A DNA stretch of 64,000 nt, taken from positions 2,852,001 through 2,916,000 of the forward strand of contig NZ_CP167894.1 of the NCBI RefSeq assembly GCF_041504345.1, written 5' to 3'. Made by a program: the position numbers and the translations under genes. The stretch is from Vibrio sp. BS-M-Sm-2. GTDB lineage: Bacteria; Pseudomonadota; Gammaproteobacteria; Enterobacterales; Vibrionaceae. Position 1 is the stretch's first letter. Every line of letters begins with the position of its first letter. A model generated the notes under the pieces. The model searched no databases. It saw nothing but the letters and a program-made list of their open reading frames with translations, and was not told where the DNA came from. Below are positions 53,553 through 61,324 of this stretch, in pieces.

Positions 53553-54101
53553 ATGGCACACGTTGGATACATTCGAGTTAGTACAGTTGAGCAATCCACC
53601 AGCAGACAGTTAGCTGATGTGAAACTGGATAAGGTGTTCGAGGAAAAGGTTTCAGCAAAGACAGTAGACAGACCACAGCTACAGGCGTGCTTGGAATACG
53701 TTAGGGATGGTGATGTGCTACATGTTCACAGCCTAGACCGTATCTGTCGCAGTGGTGCTGGTGATGCGGTAGGGCTGGTGGAACAGATGAACAAGAAAGG
53801 TGTATCTGTGCAGTTCCACAAGGAAGGAATGAGATTCGATGGTGCTATGAGTGCAGCACAGAAAGGTGTGCTAGGGATACTGGCAGCAGTGGCACAGATG
53901 GAAAGGGAGCTGATTAAAGAGCGTCAGGCTGAGGGTATTGCAGCAGCCAAGGCAGCAGGTAAGCACATCGGTAGACCTAAAGCACAGGTGACGAAAGAGG
54001 ATGTCCAGAAGCTATTAGATAATGGTGTGCCAAAAGCTAAAGCAGCCAAGGAGTTAGGGATTGGTAGAGCTACACTGTATAGGTTACTTGGTGCACAATG
54101 A
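53553..54101 (+). CDS. Small serine recombinase (resolvase/invertase)
   Basis: 182 residues. Catalytic Ser10 in GYIRVSTVEQS, conserved HSLDRICRS and GILAAVAQMERELIKERQAEGI, then a C-terminal HTH (VPKAKAAKELGIGRATLYRLL). It should act on the dyads upstream, either resolving multimers or inverting DNA. SD AAGGGG. Distinct from the element's large recombinase. Confidence 0.92.
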   Translation: MAHVGYIRVSTVEQSTSRQLADVKLDKVFEEKVSAKTVDRPQLQACLEYVRDGDVLHVHSLDRICRSGAGDAVGLVEQMNKKGVSVQFHKEGMRFDGAMSAAQKGVLGILAAVAQMERELIKERQAEGIAAAKAAGKHIGRPKAQVTKEDVQKLLDNGVPKAKAAKELGIGRATLYRLLGAQ

Positions 54102-54104
54102 TGG

Positions 54105-54124
54105 TATAATCACGACACTAGTGT
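54105..54124 (+). promoter_or_regulatory. TATAAT box and palindrome before the 290-aa gene
   Basis: TATAAT (54105-54110) lies directly before the perfect dyad ACACTAGTGT (54115-54124), suggesting an operator at the start site. No good -35 was seen. Confidence 0.35.
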
Positions 54125-54139
54125 TTAGTGAGTAACCTA

Positions 54140-55000
54140 ATGATAAAAAAGATTTTCCTGTGGAAACTAAAAGCGATAGCAAAGAAAGCTAATACTGGCA
54201 GAGTCGCACGTAGCGGAGAGGAAGCTAAAGCAGTTGATTGCTACAGTATTACGATGACGAATAAAGATGGTCGTTATCTGGTCGAGCGCATAAGTGCCAA
54301 CAAGATTCATGTACTAGAGTTGAACCAAGAAGGAACTAGGTTCGATAAACAAGTAGAGTTGAATGTCGATTCCTTTGATGAGTACGACTACGACATCACT
54401 CACTACTATGGAACCGTAAACATAGGTTACGAAAGCCGAAGTGAGTTCTTGCTGAATGAACTTACAGGTTTATACATTCTTAGAGCTAAGTGGAGTTCTT
54501 CGAAGTATCTAATCCCTGCATGGTGGTGGCGAAGGAAAAGATTACCAATGCCAACAAGAGAAGCAGCACTCAAAGCGGTACTGGATTTGTCTGAGACGCA
54601 GGGTCATAGGAAAGTCGATACATTGAAACTTATGTATGAAATCTACACCTCAAAAGCAATTCATAACAGGAAGTATCATGATTTGTTTAATCGGTTAGAA
54701 CTGGTGCTTGCTTCATTAGCAGAGTCAGATGAATTATCGGTGCAGGGGTACGGTGAGCATCTGGTGAAAGGAAAGGCGCTAGTAACTTATGAGCATCTTA
54801 AGGAAGAAAGGGAGAAAGAGGAAAAATCAAAGAGACAAGCTAATACAATGAAGTGGCTAACTGTAGTTTTGGCTACAACAGCAGCATTCCAATCTGGCTT
54901 GATTGAAACAAGTTATCATACGAATGTTGATTGGATTATTGAGCCAGTGTATCAAGCTATACAACTAGCAAAGGAATGGATTAGTAACGTGGCACTTTAG
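54140..55000 (+). CDS. Unknown protein with C-terminal membrane segment (about 286 aa)
   Basis: Unrecognised. Residues 1-170 are mixed alpha/beta with WWWRRKRLP; about 205-235 is a Lys/Glu-rich coiled coil (YEHLKEEREKEEKSKRQAN), followed by one hydrophobic segment (MKWLTVVLATTAAFQSGLI) and an amphipathic tail. This suggests a membrane-tethered soluble domain. ATG 54140 has GTGAG seven bases upstream; GTG 54128 is an alternative. Comes after the resolvase, possibly on the same transcript. Confidence 0.6.
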   Translation: MIKKIFLWKLKAIAKKANTGRVARSGEEAKAVDCYSITMTNKDGRYLVERISANKIHVLELNQEGTRFDKQVELNVDSFDEYDYDITHYYGTVNIGYESRSEFLLNELTGLYILRAKWSSSKYLIPAWWWRRKRLPMPTREAALKAVLDLSETQGHRKVDTLKLMYEIYTSKAIHNRKYHDLFNRLELVLASLAESDELSVQGYGEHLVKGKALVTYEHLKEEREKEEKSKRQANTMKWLTVVLATTAAFQSGLIETSYHTNVDWIIEPVYQAIQLAKEWISNVAL

Positions 55001-55072
55001 TGTGGCACTCATACAAAAACAGCGCTATCTCAGAAGGCGATAACCTAGTGAAATAAAGCTGTTTCCAAACAT

Positions 55073-55092
55073 TGGTGGAGCTAGCGGGAGTC
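55073..55092. repeat. Possible ssrA (tmRNA) 3'-end remnant
   Basis: TGGTGGAGCTAGCGGGAGTC reads, as reverse complement, like the CCA end of tmRNA (GACTCCCGCTAGCTCCACCA), with one mismatch to the canonical form plus one at the edge. tRNA-Ala ends are similar but would need an indel. It lies between the 290-aa gene and the recombinase, where no RNA gene is present. It looks like an old attachment-site scar. Confidence 0.45.
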
Positions 55093-55106
55093 TTTTTAGA
55101 GGTTGG

Positions 55107-56522
55107 TTAGTCAAACTCTAAGACAACAGGTTGTTCATTCGTATCAGTATGAATCAATTCCCACCTTGTGAAATCACTACTAATCTCAAACTTATCGTCG
55201 AACGTGAACCATTGGTTACCCTCGGTTGGGTATTTGATGGTTATCGACTTGAAAGCATGCAGTAATTGTGTGTTGAATTCTTCACGTTCTAGGTCGGTAG
55301 ATGGCTGTTCAAGCTGAATGTCAGTGTAACCCTGGACTTCGGCTTCTAGCTTCTCTTTGGTCGCTTCTAGTTCATTCAGTTGCGCTTCAAGCTGGTCTAT
55401 TTTTGCTTTACCACGCTTGGTTGGAGCTTCACCTAGAATGTCGTAGAGATTATCCACTTTCTTTTCTAGTTGCTCGTACTGCATAACAAGAGCTTCAAGT
55501 TGACTCTTTTTTGCTTCGACTTCTGAAAGGTTAGACCTAAACAACTCACTACTAACAGACTCAAGAAAGTCTAAGAAGATAGGCTCAAACTTGTTGTAAT
55601 TGATGTTCTTAGAATTAGGACATGCAACCCTTCCTTTAGCTTGGCGGTTCTTACACATCAAATGCCCTGACCATGTTGGTCGAGACGGTCTAGGCGCAAC
55701 ATACACAAGATTAGAGCCGCACTCACCACATACAAATAACGAACGGAACAAATTCTTTGAGTTCTTAGCCCCTGATTTACGGGTTGTCTTTAACGTACTT
55801 TGAACTTTCCAGAAGTCAGTATCACTTATGATGCCATGTTCTACGATGCGTTCATCTTTACGTAGGCGAGCGATGGCGCTAGGAGACCATGAAGGGAATG
55901 ATTGATGGGCATTCTTGATACCTTTGCCTGCTTTGAGGAGTTTGTAGATACCTCTAATTTCGTCAGCAATGTCGCCTTTTACTGTGTAACCTTTTCTATC
56001 TGCATTGAGCTTGAGGTACTTAGGGCAAACGGAGTTTTGCGCTACTCCATTCTCTTTGCAAGTCGCCCAGTATTCTTTTGCTCGTTTACTTTTCTTGTCT
56101 GATTCTTCACGGCTAGTAGCTGATTTCACCAATTGAATTAATGATGTCTCCAGTGAATCGTCAGAGTGCGTGTAAATTTTACCGTCAGATACAGTTACAA
56201 GGTCAGCATGCTCAGTGATGCTGTTTATGATTGTTTGGCTATCACGAATCGAGGCTCTGCTTATGCGGTCAATAGCTTCACATAGGATTGTTATGGGCTT
56301 TTGGTAAACACTGTTTTCCAGGTCATGCACTAGTTGACCTAATTCGCCTTCCAGCTGTTTTGAGTGGTAAGCAGATGTACCTTTGTCGGTGTAGGTGTGG
56401 TTGGGTGATGGTAGCTTATGGGTTAGCCTGTATGTGTCACAGAGCCTTAATTGACGTTCTATTGATGAACCATCACGTTGTTTGGATGAGCTGAATCTGG
56501 CGTAGTAGAGGACTGTTGTCAT
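55107..56522 (-). CDS. Large serine recombinase (element integrase)
   Basis: 471 residues. Resolvase domain (about 1-150; Ser11 in YYARFSSSKQRDGSS, CEAIDRISRASIRDS), recombinase domain (about 170-265), zinc ribbon (CGECGSNLVYV ... CKNRQAKGRVACPN), then a coiled coil (about 330-400; LEALVMQYEQLEKKVDN and KIDQLEAQLNELEATKEKLEAE) that in this family controls integration versus excision. The start ATG 56522 overlaps the upstream ykgJ stop as ATGA, so translation is coupled. Transcription runs from the host ykgJ promoter side. Confidence 0.93.
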   Translation of the reverse strand: MTTVLYYARFSSSKQRDGSSIERQLRLCDTYRLTHKLPSPNHTYTDKGTSAYHSKQLEGELGQLVHDLENSVYQKPITILCEAIDRISRASIRDSQTIINSITEHADLVTVSDGKIYTHSDDSLETSLIQLVKSATSREESDKKSKRAKEYWATCKENGVAQNSVCPKYLKLNADRKGYTVKGDIADEIRGIYKLLKAGKGIKNAHQSFPSWSPSAIARLRKDERIVEHGIISDTDFWKVQSTLKTTRKSGAKNSKNLFRSLFVCGECGSNLVYVAPRPSRPTWSGHLMCKNRQAKGRVACPNSKNINYNKFEPIFLDFLESVSSELFRSNLSEVEAKKSQLEALVMQYEQLEKKVDNLYDILGEAPTKRGKAKIDQLEAQLNELEATKEKLEAEVQGYTDIQLEQPSTDLEREEFNTQLLHAFKSITIKYPTEGNQWFTFDDKFEISSDFTRWELIHTDTNEQPVVLEFD

Positions 56523-56749
56523 GTCACTTTCTCAAGATAAATAAGATTAGCCATCGCCTCCTCATTTGTCTTTCCACAGAAGTCGAGTTCTGCCTTGAAA
56601 TCACTACATACTTGAGGGCGTTCAGGCTTGCCAAAAATGGTACACAAGTTCCCGTCGTCAAGGTACTCACAACGTATGTTAGCAGGTTTACCTAAAGAAC
56701 TAATAGTAGGTGCAATACAGCAAGCACCACAACCAAGTCTGCATTCCAT
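56519..56749 (-). CDS. Element-borne YkgJ-family cysteine-cluster protein (replacement copy)
   Basis: 76 residues: [19 protein letters not shown], then GKPANIRCEYLDDGNLC..., ending LIYLEKVT. It keeps all cysteines of the family (C3, C7, C10, C11 and four later). Against the reconstituted host protein it lacks seven residues just before GKPA (AIPGMPN in the host), the segment that overlaps the att site, and its codons there differ. It begins three bases after the stop of the truncated host fragment and overlaps the recombinase start, so all three reading frames are chained. Likely metal-binding; function unknown. Confidence 0.88.
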   Translation of the reverse strand: MECRLGCGACCIAPTISSLGKPANIRCEYLDDGNLCTIFGKPERPQVCSDFKAELDFCGKTNEEAMANLIYLEKVT

Positions 56750-56752
56750 AAG

Positions 56753-56869
56753 TTATTGTTTACCTTTGCTCAATAGATTACCAGCAGGCTTGCCATTTGG
56801 CATTCCAGGAATAGCAGATGTAATACTTGGAGCGACACAGCATGCTCCACAACCTAGGCGACATTCCAT
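56753..56869 (-). pseudogene. 5' fragment of host ykgJ-like gene
   Basis: Starts at ATG 56869: [19 protein letters not shown], then [11 protein letters not shown], after which element sequence adds NLLSKGKQ and a TAA. The first 30 residues are host, the last eight are element. This 38-residue peptide is still transcribed from the native promoter and could serve as a leader for translating the replacement ykgJ, whose ATG is three bases past its stop. Confidence 0.9.
56781..56802. repeat. attR direct repeat
   Basis: 22 bp within the host 5' fragment encoding (minus strand) CCA-AAT-GGC-AAG-CCT-GCT-GG, i.e. PNGKPAG. Two mismatches to attL. The region to the left belongs to the element, that to the right to the host gene. 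Confidence 0.8.
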
Positions 56870-56901
56870 CAAATTAAACTCACTAAATAACAGGGTGCGC
56901 G

Positions 56902-56930
56902 ATAGTAGCAAAAAATGATGAGAGTGACAG
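56902..56930 (-). promoter_or_regulatory. Candidate promoter of host ykgJ
   Basis: Minus strand CTGTCA (-35), 17-bp spacer, TACTAT (-10); each hexamer matches consensus at four of six. It lies about 30 bp before the ATG 56869, in the gap shared with divergent ycgN. It would now drive replacement ykgJ and the integrase. Confidence 0.45.
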
Positions 56931-57028
56931 CTGTTGATTGAATCAAAGAATGAACAATTATTATCCTTGAACTTTTTATGGGCTAGCGGTATAACACGCA
57001 CCCCAGTAAAAGAGTAAGAAGTAATCCT

Positions 57029-57466
57029 ATGACGAATCCATTTTGGCAAGAAAAGACACTAGAACAAATGACCGAGAATGAGTGGGAATCACTGTGTGAC
57101 GGTTGTGGTAAGTGTTGTCTACATAAGCTAATGGATGAAGATAGCGATGAAGTGTACTACACCAATGTAGCGTGTAGCTGGTTAAACGACAAAACATGTT
57201 CATGTAAAGATTACCCGAACCGCTTCACTTCAGGTGAAGAGTGTTTGAAGCTGACTCGTGACAAGATCGATGAATTCCATTGGTTGCCAGATACTTGTGC
57301 CTATCGTCTTCTATCTGAATCTAAGCCGATCCCTGAATGGCACCCATTGATCACGGGTTCTAAATCAGAGATGCATGCAGCTGGTGAAAGTGTTCGTAAT
57401 AAAGTGGTTTACGAAATTGATGTTGTTGATTGGGAAGACCACATCTTGAACCACCCAAATCGTTAA
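57029..57466 (+). CDS. ycgN: YcgN-family cysteine-cluster protein
   Basis: 145 residues of the UPF0260 family; N-terminal [19 protein letters not shown] has the CxxCxxCC metal site, followed by [17 protein letters not shown] and DTCAYRL. Function unknown; the family is predicted to bind Zn or Fe-S. It shares its cysteine-cluster type with the ykgJ genes next door, so two metal-cluster genes were divergent neighbours before insertion. Confidence 0.92.
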   Translation: MTNPFWQEKTLEQMTENEWESLCDGCGKCCLHKLMDEDSDEVYYTNVACSWLNDKTCSCKDYPNRFTSGEECLKLTRDKIDEFHWLPDTCAYRLLSESKPIPEWHPLITGSKSEMHAAGESVRNKVVYEIDVVDWEDHILNHPNR

Positions 57467-57476
57467 TGATTAAAGA

Positions 57477-57505
57477 AAAACAGTCGCTCAATAGCGGCTG
57501 TTTTG
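57477..57505 (+). terminator. ycgN terminator
   Basis: AAAACAGTCGCT-CAAT-AGCGGCTGTTTT; eight-pair stem with one G-T pair and T run. Confidence 0.85.
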
Positions 57506-57563
57506 CTATTTGGCGTCACCTAAATTTGAAACTTACTTAGTTTAAAGGCTTAAAGGTTTAAAA

Positions 57564-57586
57564 CAAAAAACGCCCCGAAGGGCGCT
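57564..57586 (-). terminator. Alkaline phosphatase terminator
   Basis: Minus strand GCGCCCTTCGGGGCG followed by T6; compact stem with TTCG-type loop. Confidence 0.85.
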
Positions 57587-57614
57587 AAAGTTAAACGAGC
57601 AAAAAAGATTCAGG

Positions 57615-59192
57615 CTAGTTTACTTGTTGTTTAATGTACTCACCTAGTTCTGAGTGGTGCATGATTTTCGAAACTGGCAGTATCTTTTCAGCAGGACCCC
57701 AAGCAAACACGTTCACTGGTGTGTGAGTGTGTGTACCTGTACCCCAAACGATGTTTTGACCTGTTGCTTGTTCTCGAGCAAGTAGGTTGCCACGGTCGTT
57801 ATATGGGAAGAATGCATCGAAATCGTTGATAGCAGGCACTTCTTCTGCCGACAAATATTTGTGCTGAGCCAATCGGTATGGGTTCGGCTTACTTGCTAAT
57901 ACATTTTTCGCTTGTTCAGCTGTAATAGGGAACTCACTGCTTTTGTTGACGATCTCAGCGAGCTTTTCAGGTGTTTGCTGCGCTTTATCCAGCTTCTGAA
58001 ATTCGCTGATCATGCCGTAGTAGCTTTGCTTCTGATTATATAAACCATCGAGAATATCGAATGCACCAAAGTTAAAGTTAGGTGCATAGTCGCGGTCGGC
58101 GAAGGCTTCACCAGAACGTTTCTGTGGTTTTGGTAGGTCGTTAGAAGAGTAGCTGAAGCCAAAAGATCCTGTTTCATGGTCTGCAGTTACAATCACGATC
58201 GTGTCTTCACGATCTTTTGCCCATTCATACACTGTTTGGATCGCTTCATCAAATTTGAGCAGTTCATGCAGCATAGTGCCTGCATCGTTACTGTGTCCCG
58301 CCCAATCTATTTGGCCGCCTTCGACCATTAGGAAAAAGCCATCTTCATCTTTGGATAGGATGTTGAGCGCTTTTTGTGTCATCTCTTTCAGGCTTGGCTG
58401 AGTTCGTTCGCCACTCTTTTTCTTGTTGCTGTAAGCGATGCCATCATCCATGCCTGAGTAGGCGAACAGGCCAAGTAGTTTATCGCCCTTAGCGTCGTCT
58501 AGCATGTTGCGATTAAACGCCAGTTGGTAGCCGTCTTTTTCTGCTTCAGTCAGCAGGTTACGGTCGTCTTTACGCTTCGATTTGAGATAAACATCACCTT
58601 GAGTTAGTTTTTCAAGTTGCTTATAGGTTTCACCTTTGTCGTTGGTCGATTTAGGGATCCAATGACGCAGTCCTCCAGAGAGCATCACATCAGCGCCGGT
58701 TGCTAGCATATCAGATGCAATTTGATTCTCTAAAGAACGGTGAGGTTGGTGAGCGGCGAAAGAAGCAGGGGTCGCGTGAGTTAAGCGCGTGTCGGAAACT
58801 AAGCCGGTCGCTTTGCCTGCTTTTTTCGCTTTCTCAAGTACTGTCTCAACATGGTTACCCTGAGAATCGATACCGATCACCTCTGAACCGCTGTAGATAC
58901 CCGTTGCAAGCATGGTCGCAGAGCAAGCTGAATCCACTACGATTGCGTCTTCCGGATGCGTTAGGGATGAACCAATAACCCCTTCTTGAGCAAGTTGATA
59001 AATGGCCGTTTTGTTCCCTTTATAGATTGAATTTGGCGCTTGGTTTGCGTAGGTTTCCAATAAGCCAACTTGCTGAGGTCCCATACCGTCGCCGATCATC
59101 AGAATGACATTTTTGATTTCTGCTGAAAGTACGTTGAATGAGAGTGTAGAGGTTACCACTGCGGTAACAATTGGTTTCATAAAGTGCTTCAT
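57615..59192 (-). CDS. phoA: Alkaline phosphatase
   Basis: Periplasmic or secreted phosphomonoesterase. 525-residue precursor: signal peptide (MKHFMKPIVTAVVTSTLSFN..., cleaved around 23/24), metal motif MIGDGMGPQQ, nucleophile Ser88 in VVDSACSAT with Asp87, Zn ligands in VEGGQIDWAGHSND and TADHETG, and THTHTPV near the end. From memory it is close to the cold-active Vibrio alkaline phosphatase, including the long insert forming its dimer crown. The predicted mature numbering puts the nucleophile at Ser65 as in that enzyme. SD AAGGG lies eight bases before ATG 59192. Confidence 0.94.
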   Translation of the reverse strand: MKHFMKPIVTAVVTSTLSFNVLSAEIKNVILMIGDGMGPQQVGLLETYANQAPNSIYKGNKTAIYQLAQEGVIGSSLTHPEDAIVVDSACSATMLATGIYSGSEVIGIDSQGNHVETVLEKAKKAGKATGLVSDTRLTHATPASFAAHQPHRSLENQIASDMLATGADVMLSGGLRHWIPKSTNDKGETYKQLEKLTQGDVYLKSKRKDDRNLLTEAEKDGYQLAFNRNMLDDAKGDKLLGLFAYSGMDDGIAYSNKKKSGERTQPSLKEMTQKALNILSKDEDGFFLMVEGGQIDWAGHSNDAGTMLHELLKFDEAIQTVYEWAKDREDTIVIVTADHETGSFGFSYSSNDLPKPQKRSGEAFADRDYAPNFNFGAFDILDGLYNQKQSYYGMISEFQKLDKAQQTPEKLAEIVNKSSEFPITAEQAKNVLASKPNPYRLAQHKYLSAEEVPAINDFDAFFPYNDRGNLLAREQATGQNIVWGTGTHTHTPVNVFAWGPAEKILPVSKIMHHSELGEYIKQQVN

Positions 59193-59238
59193 TAGTTATC
59201 CCTTTTTATATAAGCGGGATGATTAGAACACCGATTTG

Positions 59239-59267
59239 TGTCAAAGTCGTTTCATATTTATTTCATC
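59239..59267. promoter_or_regulatory. Pho-box-like 11-bp-spaced repeats upstream of phoA
   Basis: Three heptamers TGTCAAA, TTTCATA and TTTCATC start at 59239, 59250 and 59261, exactly 11 bp apart, the geometry of PhoB sites. They are on the strand opposite to the phosphatase gene, which is unusual, and the match to CTGTCAT is only partial. Confidence 0.35.
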
Positions 59268-59303
59268 AATATGAAATTGAGCAATAACTCAAGTTTTTAG
59301 AAA

Positions 59304-59337
59304 AGCATAAAAAAAGGCTCACATCTCTGTGAGCCTT
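59304..59337 (-). terminator. BCCT transporter terminator
   Basis: Minus strand AAGGCTCACA-GAGA-TGTGAGCCTT followed by T5-6. Confidence 0.88.
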
Positions 59338-59385
59338 GGTCGTATTTAGGAGGGTCCAAATCAATGGACTGCGTCATGGCTAATG

Positions 59386-61272
59386 TCAAGCAAGCGGTAA
59401 GTCTGCAACCACCTGGTTGAACGTGATACGAGCATTCTGAGCTTGCTCAGATAACTCGATCTTTTTCGCTTGTGCGGCACTAAGATTACTCTCGGCCAAC
59501 TCAAGTGCTTGTTGTAGATTCTCTGGTAACTCGTGAGTTTCCATTTGTGAACCTTGTTCTAACACATAAGCGCGAATTTCTTTCTTCACTGCGGCAAGTT
59601 CTGTGTAAGCAACACGCTCAAGTTCTGCGGCTTCTTGCGCAGCATCTTTTTCTTTCTCAAATTGAGCCAGCGCCATACCTTCTGCAGACCAAGGGTCCAT
59701 GTCTGGCAGTTCTTCGATGTTGATCGTTGGCTCGATGTACGCATCTTGATGGCGCAGGTCTAGGTTTGTCGCACGAACCGCTGAAATCATCAACATGACA
59801 GAGATAGCAAGCAGCGGCAGGCCACCAACAATCGCCGCCGTTTGTAGAGTACTTAGACCGCCCAAGAACATTAGAATCGTTGGTAGGAACGATAGAGTAA
59901 ATGCCCAGAACATACGGTTCCAACGCATTGGTTCTTCTGTCACGTTGTTTTGTACAACAGACGCTAGGATGTATGAGATTGAGTCAAAGGTTGTCGCAGT
60001 AAAAATGATACACAGTAGTGTAAATACCGCGATAACTAGTGTGCTCATTGGCAGTTGGGCAAGCATCGAGAAGATAGCTTTGGTTGCGCCTTCAGCATTC
60101 AAAATAGCAACGACATCTAGCTCACCAGAAAGTTGCAGTGATAAGCCGTAGTTACCTAAAATCATGAAGAATAAGAAACAACCTAGAGAACCAAAGAAGA
60201 TCGAACCTGACACCATTTGTTTGATGGTTCTGCCGCGAGAAATACGCGCAACAAACAGACCCATACTTGGTGCAAATACTAGCCACCATGCCCAGTAGAA
60301 AATTGTCCAGTCTTGTGGGAAGTGAGTATTTTCAAAGGTACCGTAACCACCAAATGGTTCAGCCCAAGTTGCCATCACGAAGAAGTTAGATAGTAGACGA
60401 CCAATTGAGTCTAAACCTGTTTCTAGCATGAAGATTGTTGGACCTGCAATCAGAACGAAAGCCAGTAGACCCATCGCACCCCAGAAGTTGATGTTACTTA
60501 GGATCTTGATGCCTTTTTCCAATCCAGCATAAGATGAGTAAGCAAAAATCGCAGTACACACTAAAAGAACCATCACTTGCGTTAGGTTATTTTTAGGTAG
60601 ACCAAATAGGTGATTCAGACCTTCAGTGATTAGAGGTGCAGCTAAACCTAGCGTTGTTGCAGCGCCGCCTAATAGACCGAAAATGAAAAGGATATCGACG
60701 ATTTTTCCAGGTACGCCTTTACTGCGGTGTTCACCAAGAACAGGCATTAACGCACTAGAGATCTTTAGAACTGGCTGTTTACGTACATAGAAGAAGTAAG
60801 CGATAGGAATCGCCGGGATCAGGTAGATAGACCAAGCGATTGGTCCCCAGTGGAACAAACCGTAAGTTGCAGCCCAACGAACCGCTTCTTCACTCCCAGG
60901 TTCTAGTTGGAAAGGCGGTGATTGGTAGTAGTAAGCCCACTCAATACAGCCCCAGTACAAGATACTTGCACCGATACCGCCACAAAATAACATTGCAGCC
61001 CATGATGCTGTTTTGAATTCAGGCTCTTCATCAGCTTCGCCCAGTTTAATTTGTCCCATATCACTGAACACAACGTAAACCATAAATGCACAGGCAGCGA
61101 GGCCTAGCGCAAGATATAGAAATCCAAGTTGGTCAGTCATGAATGTTTTCGCAACCGCAATCCAGTCTGCGCCCTGTGCTGGGAACAAAATTAGCGGGAA
61201 AACTATCGTGAGTAGGAGTGCAATCGCACCAAAGAAGGTAGGCTTGTCAATAAGCTCAAAAGTGTTTTTCAC
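59386..61272 (-). CDS. BCCT-family betaine/carnitine/choline-type transporter
   Basis: Sodium- or proton-coupled uptake of trimethylammonium compounds, usual in vibrios for osmoprotection. 628 residues, 12 hydrophobic segments, the BCCT signature around TIFYWAWWLVFAPSMGLFVARISRGRTI and GGIGASILYWGCIEWAYYY. The C-terminal about 90 residues (EKEKDAAQEAAELERVAYTE and LQQALELAESNLSAAQAKKIEL) form a predicted cytoplasmic coiled coil, as in osmosensing BCCTs. Substrate not determined. No partner gene in operon. Confidence 0.92.
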   Translation of the reverse strand: MKNTFELIDKPTFFGAIALLLTIVFPLILFPAQGADWIAVAKTFMTDQLGFLYLALGLAACAFMVYVVFSDMGQIKLGEADEEPEFKTASWAAMLFCGGIGASILYWGCIEWAYYYQSPPFQLEPGSEEAVRWAATYGLFHWGPIAWSIYLIPAIPIAYFFYVRKQPVLKISSALMPVLGEHRSKGVPGKIVDILFIFGLLGGAATTLGLAAPLITEGLNHLFGLPKNNLTQVMVLLVCTAIFAYSSYAGLEKGIKILSNINFWGAMGLLAFVLIAGPTIFMLETGLDSIGRLLSNFFVMATWAEPFGGYGTFENTHFPQDWTIFYWAWWLVFAPSMGLFVARISRGRTIKQMVSGSIFFGSLGCFLFFMILGNYGLSLQLSGELDVVAILNAEGATKAIFSMLAQLPMSTLVIAVFTLLCIIFTATTFDSISYILASVVQNNVTEEPMRWNRMFWAFTLSFLPTILMFLGGLSTLQTAAIVGGLPLLAISVMLMISAVRATNLDLRHQDAYIEPTINIEELPDMDPWSAEGMALAQFEKEKDAAQEAAELERVAYTELAAVKKEIRAYVLEQGSQMETHELPENLQQALELAESNLSAAQAKKIELSEQAQNARITFNQVVADLPLA

Positions 61273-61324
61273 GAGTATTATTCCATTAAAATGAGAGCGG
61301 AATTATGGAATGAACTCGTTTTTT

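Larger units (their letters stand above)
49852..56802. mobile_element. Serine-recombinase integrative element in ykgJ (about 6.9 kb)
   Basis: Boundaries are two 22-bp imperfect direct repeats (20/22 identical) at 49852-49873 and 56781-56802, each inside one half of the broken host gene. Inside are a large serine recombinase, a replacement ykgJ, a nuclease-like pair, a winged-helix-like gene, two small envelope proteins, a small resolvase and a 290-aa unknown. The DNA looks more AT-rich, with poorer SDs, than the flanks. No phage structural or conjugation genes are present, so transfer would depend on other elements. Confidence 0.88.

Noticed and set aside
55020..55107. An RNA gene or tmRNA copy
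   Set aside because: Only about 20 bases resemble the ssrA end; no acceptor partner or tRNA-like domain is present.
49852..56802. Prophage
   Set aside because: No capsid, portal, terminase, lysis or tail genes; only recombinases, nuclease-like genes and small unknowns.
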